Positions 10,500 through 21,685 are shown, numbered from the stretch's first letter. The stretch is DNA of 64,000 bases from Phytophthora colocasiae (GCA_018806915.1 JAGKQI010000064.1:496001-560000); one strand, 5' to 3'. Made by a program: numbers and translations. Notes: a model not told the origin generated them from the sequence alone.

Positions 10500-11525
10500 G
10501 TGTTATTTGACGACGTTGAAGATAGGTTCATTATTCTGCTTCAGCACAACGCACACTCGCCGCATCATTGCGGCTGAAAACCTCAACTCCGAACTACCCA
10601 TGCGATCGATGACAATTCCCATTTGCTGCAGTTTTTTTCCTGCTAGAACTCGTCGCTATATCCACGAACATCTTCCTTGAGCAACAAACGAAGCAATTTC
10701 CAGTCCGACTCGTCCGACTGTTGTAAATCGAAGCGTATTCTGTCGTAAATCCAATTGTATCTGTGGAGATACAGGGAAAAGCTTTGGCTTTTGCTTTTGA
10801 ACCAATACTCCCACTCGCGCCACTCTTGGTCGCACTCAACCGAGAACCGTATTAGGGACCGGCACCAGATGATGATACTTGCCGTGTTGAATCGCGAAAC
10901 GGATAGCTGCTTGAAAAAGACATTCATTTGATCTGTGGTGATAGGCTCAACTTGAAACACTTCAACCAAATTAAAAGGACTCGGGCCGCTTTTGAGCTTC
11001 ATGAGCATATTCAGCAACTCAGAGGTCCCAGTTCCAAGAATTTGTGACTGCGAAGATACTGCATGAAATTGTTCGTCAGCTCTTCGTTCTCAAACATGGC
11101 GTCCATCTCATCAATCGCCAACCACAGACGCTTCTCACTACAATGAAGAATGTGCTGGAAAACTTCAAAAGATGTTACAGTTTCGCCAATGAACCAGCCA
11201 ACGGCGCGCCAAAAACTTGTCTCTGTGCGCACAACAATGGGGCCCAGTTCGAGATGTAAATGGCGAGAACCGACGAGTCTGCAGCAAGCAACGCACGAAG
11301 GCGATGTGCTATCGTTGTTTTCCCGAATTGACGAAACAACGTGTCAAAAACGCCGTTCGAAGCTTTTGAAACGTAGCAATGGACTCCATGGTACGGAGTA
11401 AGACTTGCCTGATAAACCACTTGTACTCGTTCATTTTTGACACTCTTGGGAGGTGGCAAGGCTTCATTTCGTGTCTGCTGGCGCTTACTGTTGATGGCAA
11501 GGATTACACAGAACAGAGTCGCCAT
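10500..11525 (-). pseudogene. Truncated CRN-type NTPase copy
   Basis: Three minus-strand frames (from 11525, 11232 and 11017) align in order with the CRN protein at 5651-7603. Shared features are an FCVIL start, an LPPP..VK linker, FRQFGKTTIA (Walker A region), WLAIDEMDAMFENEEL (Walker B region) and FQVEPITTDQM. Relative to the paralogue the header between FCVIL and the LPPP linker is deleted, removing the LFLAK-like and HVLVxxP motifs. Frames shift at about 11180-11230 and 11010-11030, and the nuclease-like C terminus is missing beyond about 10500. Same strand and order indicate a tandem duplicate that decayed. Confidence 0.8.
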
Positions 11526-11960
11526 TTTTTTCCCTCGAACTATAACTTTTCGACCGGAAGTGCAGATATGGATCGCATAACATAAATCAGCGCCATTGGC
11601 GGAATTTCAATTTGATGGAAGATAAGTTTCCATTATCCTCAATCAAGTTATCAAATGATTTTCAGATTTCTAGTTCTGTCATTCGTTGTCTATTGCCATC
11701 GGAATCGTGTCCAATTCGAACTAGGTTAGCACAAAAAGAGCAAAATCCAAAAGCAAAATACGAATAACGGTTAACGAACGCCTAGGCCACTGGCATTGCT
11801 CCAGCTAATTTATGATCTTCGGAGCTTGCATGGTACCAGGTACAGGAGCGTAACTCCGACAATGTGCCGTGTTCATGGGAAGCGCTGCAGCCTGCCACAA
11901 TTATCTGTGTGGGGTGCATCCTTTTATCTGTACAGCGTACCCCGCTCACCTCGATTATCA

Positions 11961-12540
11961 CTAAAAACTCGGAGATTTTACGGAAACCATCTGAAATTGT
12001 AGAGTTCTACCTTCGGTCCTATCGCTGCAAAGGCGTTGAACACTGGGGAACTGACGAATGCGTCTCCTTTGAACATAGAGTATTTGAGTAGAGCGATTTT
12101 GCACGGAGCTATGCACCCAGAGCAGCCTCCAGCCATAGTCACATCGTTCTCTGTAAATGCGAAAAAACTGTCTTGAGCCTGGATGAGGACTGAGCCTCCA
12201 GAGAAGTAGTTGGTAGTAGTAAACAACAAGAAAAGCGCAATTGGTCCCACAACGATGCGTCCAGCTATAGCAACCTGCCATGAGAACGGAAGTTTCCTCC
12301 AGTCACAATCTTGCTTGGTCACTTTCTGTTGGATTTCGCCCAATGTCTTGAAGACAAGCGATGAGCATCGTTCACGTAGGACATCGACTCGGTGTTGGTT
12401 GGATAGGTCGCAGCTGATGTTGAAGTGAGCACGATGGTAACTACCGTTGTTATTTTTTTTAACTCTTGCTTTTCAGGTGTGTAAGAATAGGAAGAAGTGA
12501 TCACAAGACTGATCCTCTGTAGTTCATCCGCCGACAAGAG
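11961..12540 (-). pseudogene. Possible broken gene, single membrane segment, unrecognised
   Basis: Minus-strand frames from about 12600 to 11961 have protein-like composition but are split. One frame runs up to an A/T run at about 12455-12465. A second runs on with a hydrophobic stretch (GRIVVGPIALFLLF) followed by a Cys-containing segment (GGCSGCIAPC). No in-frame ATG precedes either part. A single-base slip in the homopolymer would join them, which suggests a decayed gene, but an unseen exon structure is possible. I do not recognise the family. Confidence 0.35.
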
Positions 12541-12784
12541 TTGAACTCGTAGGTTAATTCTCTCTGAAGCTTCGAGTCGAATGGTGGCATGCTGTCAACT
12601 TTGTTGCAGACCTTGGTGATCGAAGAGAGATACGGATCAGAACTGGATATTTTAGAAGTGCGTGTCACTCCATAGAAACACCAAGTCAAACGTATCCGAA
12701 TGATTAGTTGACTCGGATTGCGGATACCCCGGGAGCAGATTCCGCATTCTCGTACGAGCGGTGTCAAGGTCGCATCGATTAACA

Positions 12785-13926
12785 ATGGAACTCCAAGTGC
12801 GTGCAGTGTCGGCACGTAATCTGATGGACGTGCAGACGTTCGGCAAGCAGGACCCGTACTGCAAGTTGTCGCTGCGTAGCAAGAGCTTCCGGACTAAAGT
12901 GCACGACAATGGCGGTACGTCTTGAATAAACTCTCCCTTCTATCGTTGAAACACTACTAACGGAAGCGATTTACGTGCTGTTGTCACTAGACAAGACGCC
13001 TGAATGGAACGAAGTCTTTATCCTCCCAGTTGTGGACCCACAGCTGGATCAACTGGTCATTGAAGTCAAGAACAAGAACTTCACCAACAGGTATGAGGAT
13101 GCACGCTGTGACTAAAGCTACCGCTCAATTTCTAACGCGTTTCTATTGTAGTAAGCTGATCGGAGAGTGTCGTCTTCCAGTGAGCCTTTTCCTCGACGGC
13201 AACATTGAGGACCAATGGTACGCACTGACGAACGATTCGAAGTCCGCTGGTGAGATCAACCTCCGTGTTCAGTACCGGGGCCCACCGAAGCAACCGGAGC
13301 CGGAAGTTCCTGTGGCTTACTCTGAAAAGACCTACGAGAAGCAGCATTCGTACTCTTCCCAGCCACCCAGCTACCCTCCTCCAGCTCATGCAGGATCTGA
13401 AGTTTACTCCCCGCCGAAGAAGCAAGAATCTCACGAATACCCTTCGGCTGCCCCTGCCTACCCGGAGAAATCGTCGGGTTATCCTGCTCCTCAGCAGTAT
13501 CCTCCTCCAGGTGCTGCTCCTCCTGCACAAGGATACCCACCGCAGCAGCACTACCAGCAACCGCCACCACAGCAGCAAGGGTACTACCAGCAGCCGCACT
13601 ACGGCCAAGGTCAAGCTCCTCCTCAGTACGGTCAACCGTACTACCAACAACCGCCACCTCAGGGATACGGCTATCCGCCTCAACAGCACGGAGGATATGC
13701 TGCGGGCCCTCCAGTGATGGTAGTGGAAGGCCACCACCATCACCGCGGTTATGGTTCCCCTGATCACTCTCCTCGCCGCTATGGAGGTGGCTATGGAGGA
13801 GGCGGCTATGGCGGTCGCAGTGAAGGAGGTGGAATGAGTGGCGCTCAAATGGCCATGGGCGTTGGTGCAGGAGTTGTGGGTGGACTTGTGCTTGGTGAAG
13901 TGCTGGACGATGTGTTTGACGAATAA
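12785..13926 (+). CDS. C2-domain protein with Pro/Gln/Tyr-rich tail (three exons)
   Basis: Exons 12785-12914, 12991-13090 and 13152-13926 join with GT-AG introns in phase to give 334 residues. Residues 1-110 form a C2 domain (MELQVRAVSARNL, QDPYCKL, KTPEWNEVF, IGECRLPVS, GEINLRV), a Ca2+/lipid-binding fold. A long tail rich in PPP, QQ and Tyr-Gly follows. The last 30 residues (GAQMAMGVGAGVVGGL) form a glycine-zipper-like hydrophobic segment that may insert in or associate with membranes. The layout resembles plant SRC2-like C2 proteins. An intronless paralogue lies 1 kb downstream on the same strand. Likely role: Ca2+-dependent membrane association; partner unknown. Confidence 0.85.
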
Positions 13927-13999
13927 GCAGCAACGTTTCAACAGGAAGAGGTTCATGAAGTCTCTCTCAATAATCAACGTTGTTGCGTCTAATTCAACT

Positions 14000-14195
14000 A
14001 CATAATAATATTATCCCTGTAGGACGGGAAGTAGTTGATGTCAATCACGTAAAGCTCCTGTGTGCCGTCGTCCGCCACAATCACGTCAAAGCCGAAGAGC
14101 GTGAGCTTGAGCTCGACACGAAGGCGCTCCCCAATGGTTCGTACAGCCGTGAAGATCTCCTCCTGTGTCCACCCACCAACGATTTTCTCTTGTAG
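14000..14195 (-). pseudogene. C-terminal fragment of an inositol-trisphosphate 5/6-kinase-like gene
   Basis: The minus frame reads LRVELKLTLFGFDVIV and then YVIDINYFPSYRDN, closely like the end of the ATP-grasp domain in ITPK1-type inositol kinases (LFGFDVIV...VIDINYFPSY). The N-terminal and central part of the enzyme is absent. The similarity stops exactly where the 418-bp inverted-repeat element begins (14195). No in-frame ATG or other exons were found nearby, so I call it a gene remnant. Confidence 0.65.
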
Positions 14196-14612
14196 CCCCG
14201 CAAAACAAACTGATTCTAGTGTACCTTTTCTGTGCATTTGAGTTTTCGAGATAATCGCGTTTGAAGTTGACCAATCAAAATTCGTACATAATAAAAAGTT
14301 TGAAAGCAATAATCACTGGTAAAAGGCTTAAAAGTACTCTAATTAACTTGCTATTAACACGTTCTTTTCAACAATATACAATACATTAAAAACGGAGCAA
14401 TATTGACTCGTCAGCTCTCCTAAACATGTCGAGATTTTGGGGCCTTGAAAATGGAGACATATTTTTTAGATGAACACTACTGATCGGCTACGGTATTGAA
14501 TATCTCGAGACGTACTAGGGCTTAAAATAAGCACAAGACGCGGCTCTATCGAGTAGTGTGCTTAATCGAGATTCGTATTTAAATGCGATAGCATCAGTTT
14601 GTTTTGCGGGGC
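14195..14612. mobile_element. 418-bp element with 20-bp perfect terminal inverted repeats (MITE-like)
   Basis: GCCCCGCAAAACAAACTGAT at 14195-14214 is exactly inverted at 14593-14612. The interior is AT-rich and noncoding, as in a miniature inverted-repeat transposable element. No clear target-site duplication is visible at the ends, so the superfamily is open. One end abuts the ITPK-like fragment. Confidence 0.6.
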
Positions 14613-14919
14613 CTCATATAACCTTTGATCCATTTGTTTGAAAATATATAAGATGCGTAGGTACAAAATGAAAGAACCTCGAAGTTTTATAATCAAACAT
14701 GTGTATCAAATTAAATCGTTTGGATTGTCAGGTTGATCTTGCTGTTCGTCAAGACCTCCAAATGTTTGTGCGACAAAGTTCACCCACGTACGATTGAAAT
14801 GATCCGACAACGCGTGACGGAGAGGAATGATTTACAGCCTGCAGCTCGAGACAATCTCTTGAGCATTTCAACACTAGCAGCGTAGAGCTCAAGCCGCATT
14901 CCAAGCCAACCAAGCGCCA

Positions 14920-15693
14920 ATGGAGAGATACCTTAAAGTCCGAATCTACGGAGCACGCGACCTGCGTGGTTTCCACTCTTACAGCCGACCGCATCCTTTC
15001 TGCAAGATTTCCGTCTCTGGCGAGAAGTTCAAGACGTCTTCGTCCGACCATGGCCATACTCCTCATTGGGACGAAGAGTTCGTCTTTCGCGAGGTGGACC
15101 CTCAGGACGACGAGATTGTCATCAAGGTCAAGGATAAAAGCTCCTCCCACAAGAAATTCATCGGTGAATGCCGTCTCCCAGTGAGTCTGTTCGTCAATGG
15201 CAACCCAGTGGACAACTGGTACCCCCTTAACGATGACTCGGAACCTGTGGGTGAGATCTATCTGCGCGTACACCTCAAGGACAGATACGAGCAACCGGTT
15301 ACTGTCGTGGCCCCCGTTGTTGTTGCTCCGGCATACCAGCAGCAGCCTCAGGGGTACGGCTACCAGCAACCACCTCCCGCCTACGGATATCCGCCTCAAC
15401 CTCAGGGATATCCGTCGCAGCCTCCTCCGCCTCAGGGCTATGGCTACCAGCAACCGCCTCCAGTGGCTTACGCTACTGGTCCTCCAGTTATGGTGGTGGA
15501 AGAGCGCCGTGACTGCTCTCCTCGCGGATACGACCGTGGTTCTCCACGCAGATACAATGACGGCTACGGCCGTGAAGAACCTCGACAATTCAGTGGCGCA
15601 CAAGTGGCCATGGGTGTAGGTGCCGGCGTACTGGGCGGAGTCGTGCTAGGCGAGATGGCGGACCGCGTGTTCGGAGACAGCGACAGCGATTAA
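14920..15693 (+). CDS. C2-domain protein with Pro/Gln/Tyr-rich tail (intronless paralogue)
   Basis: A single 257-residue frame from ATG. The C2 domain occupies residues 1-115 (MERYLKVRIYGARDL, HPFCKISV, HTPHWDEEFVF, FIGECRLPVS, GEIYLRV). A tail of PPP/GYGYQQPPP units follows, then GAQVAMGVGAGVLGGVVLGE, a Gly-rich hydrophobic end nearly identical in pattern to the upstream gene. It lacks both introns of the upstream paralogue. Shared C2 and terminal segments show common descent; the shorter, simpler repeat tail differs. Likely a Ca2+/phospholipid-binding membrane-associated protein. Confidence 0.85.
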   Translation: MERYLKVRIYGARDLRGFHSYSRPHPFCKISVSGEKFKTSSSDHGHTPHWDEEFVFREVDPQDDEIVIKVKDKSSSHKKFIGECRLPVSLFVNGNPVDNWYPLNDDSEPVGEIYLRVHLKDRYEQPVTVVAPVVVAPAYQQQPQGYGYQQPPPAYGYPPQPQGYPSQPPPPQGYGYQQPPPVAYATGPPVMVVEERRDCSPRGYDRGSPRRYNDGYGREEPRQFSGAQVAMGVGAGVLGGVVLGEMADRVFGDSDSD

Positions 15694-15827
15694 TCAGAGT
15701 GACATTTGAATTTCTTCATCTTCGTTAGTGTCTTTAAATGGTGCGCATTTGTTAGTCCATGTATCCCGATACTTTTTCCATCGATCGATCCAGTCAACGG
15801 TCAGCGGTAAGCTCCTTCGTGCAAAAT

Positions 15828-16187
15828 CTACGCCTCGAACAGCGCGTACTTCGCATCAGTGAAGCTCTTTGAAATGACAGGGATCGTGTGGGAAATGGCT
15901 TCGTAAATCTTGTTCCGGTGGCTCAATGCTCCTGCTGCCGCGACAGCTAAGGCAATGGCTGTACCACCGAAGAGAACGTAGCAATTAGATGTGTCGTCCT
16001 GTTCCGTATCATACACCCGTGCTTCTGACGACGTGGTGCCCAAAGCAATACCGCCTGGCTGTTGTGGTGTTTCGTGGTCCATTGAAGCTTGACCGACCGT
16101 TTTGGTATCATTTGCTGCCAAATGAGCCGCTTGAATTGGCAACATCTTCCAGTACAGGGTCTGCAGACACGAATCTTCTTGCAGCAT
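15828..16187 (-). CDS. Small single-membrane-span hypothetical protein
   Basis: A 119-residue frame from the ATG at 16187. It has one hydrophobic segment near residues 70-90 (VLFGGTAIALAVAAAGAL) and a short basic/amphipathic end. An overlapping second frame from the ATG at 16230 (MNKDISYAVVDEGID...) also looks protein-like for 40 residues and stops within the first. A one-base slip could therefore have split a longer gene. No family recognised. Confidence 0.45.
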   Translation of the reverse strand: MLQEDSCLQTLYWKMLPIQAAHLAANDTKTVGQASMDHETPQQPGGIALGTTSSEARVYDTEQDDTSNCYVLFGGTAIALAVAAAGALSHRNKIYEAISHTIPVISKSFTDAKYALFEA

Positions 16188-16207
16188 CGATGCCTTCGTC
16201 CACTACC

Positions 16208-17016
16208 GCATAAGAGATGTCTTTATTCATGGATATGTCTTAGTTCACACTATCATATTAGCCAATCACACGTTAACGATCGTTTATTTAAAACAACACT
16301 TTTTTCCATTAAATCTGAGCAAAAGCCAAAGCTACCAGTCATTTCTGGTAGAAATGTCGAGATAAACCACAGCTCAGAAAGCATGCCTCGCAGTGGAAGA
16401 AGGCGAACGACCGGTAGCGGTGTCAAGCCGAGGACGTACACACGATTAGCCGTGTCATATGCCTTTAAGCTGCAGGTCCTGCAGTATCTAGACTATGGAG
16501 GAAACTGTTGATCGCTTCTACCCAGGCCTTACACGTGCGCAGACGCAATCGAAAAGCTACTCCTGGAAAGCATCTAGAACGTTAATCGAGACAAAGTGTT
16601 GGACGGGGAATTAACCATAGGTATGGCGTCAACCCTGCTAGGACACACAGTCCCCCCTCAATTCGCTTCGCGGTCAATCCAACACTGCGAAGGGAGAGCG
16701 CGACACAGCAAAGTCGAAACCAGTCATTTTCCCTTAGCCCTCTATTCTGATGGCAAATGCTGACTAATTTTTGGTTGCCTTTCTCTTGTAGACACAACAC
16801 CACGATTTTGGCGCAGTTCAAGTAGGAACTAAGGCGCGTTCTCAACCGGAGTGTCAAGTGGCCGCGCGCGTTACATGCGTACCCTAAACTCACTTCCCGG
16901 TTGAGAATGAAAATTACTGTACTGTGATTGGGTAAAGTGTCTAAAAAAATATCCAATCATTTTCACCCCCTTTCTGAAGCTGCGAAGGCCAGTTCACCAC
17001 GCAGCGTGTAAGAGCA
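16208..17016. other. Repeat-derived intergenic sequence, no gene
   Basis: No credible reading frame. It contains an inverted repeat (TTCTCAACCGG at 16839-16849 against CCGGTTGAGAA at 16897-16907). A 17-bp stretch (16832-16848) recurs inverted at 23337-23353, next to a Harbinger element. This points to a degraded MITE family. Confidence 0.5.
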
Positions 17017-18439
17017 ATGGCTATAGATCCGCCAACATCATTTCAACCCCCTGTGGCGCGCAACCTTTCTCAAGAACTCGTCGATGTTGCAACACAGCAT
17101 GCATCTCTCGCAGCTCAAGTCCATCAAGCTTTTCGGCGCCCTGACAGGACTGAGGGTGGTCATTTAGATAAACCTGATGATGGAAGTGTCAGTGATACAG
17201 CACCTTTTGAACGTAGCGGCACTGTTACCGAAGGTCACTTTGCGTGGGAGCCCTACGAAAGTAAAACGCAGGATCTGATTCGAAAGAATGCAGCCTCCGT
17301 GAAATCAAGCTGCACACGCGAACCAACAAAGCTGATCGTATCAAGTGTCTTCGTCGTTACGACGATCTCGTAAACCAAGGCGAGCACACATCTGAAGCTT
17401 CTACGCTGGCTACTGGTAGCACCCGGCGCACGAAGCACTGCGTTTTCCGCCTTATCAACGTTCTGATGTCAAACGATTTCGTTATGAGACTCATCGAGGT
17501 GACGGGTAAGTATTAAGCTTTGGTTCTTGTTTCAGCTATAGTACATTTTTCTGATTCAGATTCTCTATCTAGGCAAAAACTTTGACCGACATGATTTAGA
17601 CGACGTCCAAGCTTCTCAAAAAGCTCAGTTTTGGAAGGATGTTGAGACCAAGTTTCACAGTAACGACAAAGATTGTAACGGGCTAATTGAAGACGACGTC
17701 GCGTTTGAGGGAATTAATCCCTCCATTGTCGTGAAACACAACGCTGCAAAGTTAGAAGAGCTTTGGGCGGAGGTGCGATCGTTTTTCAGCATTTATGAAG
17801 CAAACTTCCGAATGTCTGGAACTCACTCTCGACACTTCAAGAAATTTGTGCGAGGGCAAGCCGATGTTCTGTATTTATGGTATTGGCTAAAGGTAATTAC
17901 GCCTATGGGATCTTTAATAGATGAATGATAACTCACCACTCACCATGTGCTTCTTTTAGCTGCGTCCTGACGCACTGAGCAACGTCCGTGGGGGCTTATA
18001 CGTGGAGGATGAATTCGATACGATGGCGGCATCCGAGACTCCAACACGCGAAGTTCGGAGTCCCTACAACTCAACTCCTACTGGACCACGCACTAGCAAG
18101 AAACGAGCAGGATCCTGCATTCCGAACACCAATAATCCGAACAAGAAGACGAAGTCGGAGTCCGGTTCGATGGAGGTACTTCTTACGATGGTCGGACGAA
18201 TTGCTGCGGCTCGTGAAGCGGAAGTTGTACAAGCTATGGAACTAGACCATGAAGCAGCTGCAAGAACTCGTGCGGAGCACTACAAAATGCTAGATGACAT
18301 TCGGAAGCGCATCAGTACTATTGAAAGCGAAATGAGCTCGGCAGCTAGCCCGATCAAACTTCGTTTACAAGGGGATCTGGACTTTTTCCTTGAAGAGCGA
18401 AAACGTATCATGGATAGTGTTCGGTCGCAAGAACTCTAG
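17017..18439 (+). pseudogene. Conserved unknown oomycete-type gene, three exons, one frameshift
   Basis: The frame from the ATG at 17017 runs to about 17290, where a one-base slip is needed to enter the next frame (LREIKLHTRTNKADR...). That frame reaches a donor at 17506. Exon 2 is 17573-17892 (GKNFDRHDLDD, FWKDVETKF, LWYWLK) and exon 3 is 17960-18439, both in phase with GT-AG introns. The C-terminal part is basic (SKKRAG, NNPNKKTKSESGS), followed by a Glu/Arg/Ala-rich helical tail that may form a coiled coil. The composition suggests a DNA-binding protein, possibly transposon-linked, but I do not recognise the family. The single slip could be a true mutation or a sequence error. Confidence 0.5.
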
Positions 18440-18600
18440 CTTGAAAGCCTCGTGTCTCCGACGTACCACGTGATTTTTTTCACTTTTTATTGAAAGTGAA
18501 TCACGGGATTCAGCAAAATAAAGCCCCCCTAGACATTCTTGATCGTCTGATAAGAAACAATTAGCACTGGTGTAAAATTCATAGTGGTAGTGTGACGTAC

Positions 18601-20118
18601 ATTGCGCGGTTATGCCAAGATTCGACCATCTCCTCCTGCACTGGTCAATGCTTTGAGCAACGCCTCAACTGTACGCAGTGGGGATATGTGCCGACTCTCA
18701 AAACCTTCATCAGGGTCGTCGGAGGAGCAGCGGAACCATTATGAGCGGTCAGCTTCTTGTTTCGCCCAGGTATTCCATGATCTTAAACATCGTGAAGTGG
18801 TCTATCCGTGCATTGAAGAGGAAGTCGTTAATAGGCATCGTCTGCGCTCAAACGTCGTCCTCTGCTGCAGTCTGCCCAGTAGTCATGCTCAGCTGACGGA
18901 GGAACTTTGTTCAGAATCGACAGCAGTTGCTCGATGTAGAATGCGTTCTTGCCCTTGAATCTTTTCTAGAACTTCGAAAAATACGACCACAGTGTTCTTC
19001 GTGCAACCACCAATTGCTTACTGGTGATCTTGACCTTGTACGTGCTGCTGATAGCATCAAAATGACAATACTGTTTTCTAAGCCAACTTCAAGAGTTTCT
19101 CGCGTACCTTTGCTGAGCACCATCGAGTACGGCAACGTGATAATTGGAGCAAGTGGAATACTCTCACGAGCTCCGTAGTACGAGCAAATGGACATTTCTT
19201 CGCCCAAAGTGTGCAGATCCTCGATATCTTGGACATGTGCCTAGATAAACGACGTAAAACATCATTAAAACAAAAAATAAGCATCACAAAGCCACTGACT
19301 CACTCACCAGGGCATAATATTTGTAGTGACCAAGCAGCTCTTTCTCGTAGAATGAACATTCCCCGACCTTCTTGCCGTCCTTAGTTTTGCTGCTCTGCAT
19401 CATATCCAGATACTTGTCCGCAATTCTTAAATCTGAGTTCAGCTTCGGTTGACACACAAATTCCTGCGAGACCCCGGGGATGCAACACGGATGCGCTCCG
19501 CAAACGCAATTTTGCGTATCTCACGGAGAAACTGCGAGATCTGCGAGTGTGTTCGACTGCAGTAAATGATCTTCGCGACGTCAAAGTCCGGCTTCTCCTC
19601 ACCAAAACGTCCTCTTGACTTCTCTCCACTCTCGTCGTCACTCTCGCTATTGCGGCGAGCCACTCGATCGCTGTCGTACGGATCCACCAAATCTTCCTCT
19701 CCTTCTTCTTCATCTTGTTTACTCTCTCTTCGTCCTGTTGGGTGTAACCTCTTCCGTACGTTGTGGTTATAAGCAATCCTCGTTTTACGCCTTCTAGTGG
19801 AAGCTTCAGGCTCCAGTTGGAGCTTCTCGATGCCATCCAGCGCCTCCTTCACCACCATTTGACTTCACGACCTGCTGTCTTCTGCTTGAAACCGTCCAGC
19901 CAACTCGGTCTCAGTAGCTACTGTTGCTATTGAGTCACCTTTTGCAACGTCTTGCAGCAGTCCAAACACGTCTGTATGGTGCGTCAGCCGTTAACGTCCC
20001 TCAGATCATACTGATGGCCTTGCCGGTGCCTGAAGATGCCACAATGCCCTTGCTCTAGCGTCTCCCAGACAGGTCCAGCTGAATCGCGTACGGCTCGTAC
20101 GGGAACGAGAAGAACGCG
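18601..20118 (-). pseudogene. Decayed DDX11/CHL1-type DNA helicase copy
   Basis: Minus-strand pieces align in order with the FANCJ/DDX11 (XPD-like) helicase family. They are FSFPYEPYAIQLDL (start of the helicase, about 20115), SSGTGKA (degenerate Walker A; family GTGKS/T), PSWLDGFKQK, KIIYCSRTHSQISQF (motif Ia), ISSTYKVKITSKQL, KGKNAFYIEQLL and SPLRTVEALLKALT. In-frame stops and several frameshifts are present, and the DEAH box is lost by a small deletion at about 19060. An intron-like segment (about 19240-19306, GTGAGT...TAG) is retained, so this is a DNA-level duplicate rather than a processed copy. The C-terminal helicase half is absent. Confidence 0.8.
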
Positions 20119-21039
20119 CTTCTATTGAGGAGATTGGTGTTTCAAACATAAAAAATGTTCCCAATAGAACAGTGTTCATAATGCGATGCAGCGAGGCGTT
20201 ATGCTACACCCGCGATGCCTCCAGGTGCCCCCACCACGGGTGATGAAGTTCTAGATGCCTACTGAGCACATATAAAGGTACCTACTAGGTGTAATGTGCA
20301 TCTGGATAGTGTATTAACCTCTTGCTGTTGGATGCCAGAGCGAAAAAGAAGAAACAAAACAAGCAAGTGATTTTGGAAGACGTTCGGAGACGACCTCCAC
20401 AGCTTCATTTATGACAGGAGCCACTTCGAGTGCAACATGTTCATCTCCATCATGATACGCAGAAGAAAAAGGAGAATCGGACTCGCCTTTTGCAGGGTAG
20501 GAACGACTTAAAAATGTTCCTATTTCGCAACGCCACTGAACGCCCGGAAGCAGCCAAGATCAACCGTGCAATGCGTAGATACTTCCGGATGCACCTATTA
20601 CTCGAGAATCGAGACGAGCAGTACCTTGCTCTGCAGAGGAAGCTGCCCTTCGACGATGCTACAAGTGCAGGCCTCTTGTTCCCGGTCCAATGACACCAGA
20701 GAGTGGATTTCTTCGACTTGCATAGCCAAACGTACCTAAAATCCTTCGGATCCTGCAGAACGAAGTCTGGATCCTTTACAGCCACACGGTTTAGACCAGT
20801 ACGCTTGATGATATTCCTTTGGTAAGCAAGTGCTAATTGTTGTCTGCTATTCAGATACCAGTCATGCACGCTACAGCACAGCGTGGATACACAGATCTGG
20901 CTAACGAACCGATCATGCATTGGAACGAGTGCCCGATGAACTCTCCGTATCAGAAATACAGCTTTATGCAGCTGAGGCATCTACTGGAGCTCGTTCCGGA
21001 AATGCGAGCTCTGATAGCGGAGCTGGTGTCTCGTCGCTC

Positions 21040-21265
21040 GATTCTCGGATTCTCTCGACAAACTGCGCGAAGAAGCCATTACTCTGCAAGATCTTCTTCA
21101 AATCGGTGGTCTTCCACTCGTTCTTTCGAGAGATGCGGCAGGAAGCACGCCACTTCATTACGCTGCAGAAGGAGGTCATCTTACCCTGTCCAATCTCTTG
21201 CTGGCAAATGGTGCAAACATCAACGCTCAAAACAAATCAGGAGAAACCCCGTACGTATTGCTGTA
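21040..21265 (+). pseudogene. Ankyrin-repeat gene fragment
   Basis: One frame reads DAAGSTPLHYAAEGGHLTLSN followed by LLLANGANINAQNKSGETP, a full ankyrin repeat plus the start of the next. A Leu-rich helix (ITLQDLLQIGG) precedes it. Stops lie just upstream (about 21010) and downstream (21263). Other frames in 20430-21000 have fair coding composition but no recognisable domain and no good ATG. A remnant, or one exon of an unresolved gene. Confidence 0.5.
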
Positions 21266-21685
21266 GCTATCACACCGGTAAATAACTTACTGACAAAGTG
21301 TCAATGCTCTGTAGCCTTCATTTTGCTATAACAAGTCAACGCCACGGAGTTTGCCTTCATTTTGTGGAAAACCAGGCTGACGTGTGAATATTTCGGTACG
21401 CATTTTTCTCGACACTGAGCAGCACAGTCCTGAGCTCCTGATGGTAAAGCAATGGCGAAATTGCTACCAACCCTGAACTTTCTCTCAGTGGATACGGTTC
21501 AGCAAGAACGCCCGCCAGACAGCAAGGCCCACCTACCGCAGTATCAAACACTAGCAGGAGGTACTGCTGCGGTATCACCAGAAAGTGTATGAGCGAATGT
21601 TCGACACGTCGTCCCGACGAACGGATCATATTTGTTTGTTGCAAGCAGCTTGTGGAATTGATATCGCTCGAGTCTTCGAAACGAA

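Noticed and set aside
11961..12343. Possible AIM24-like protein
   Set aside because: A few Gly/Gln residues look similar, but no diagnostic motif is present and the frame lacks an ATG, so no name was given.
13132..13977. Long Arg/Leu-rich minus-strand frame opposite the C2 gene
   Set aside because: It mirrors the Pro/Gln/Tyr repeats of the spliced C2 gene and has no family features.
20430..20693. 87-residue plus-strand frame
   Set aside because: No ATG at its start, no domain, and an overlapping minus frame of equal quality; left as unresolved sequence near the ankyrin fragment.
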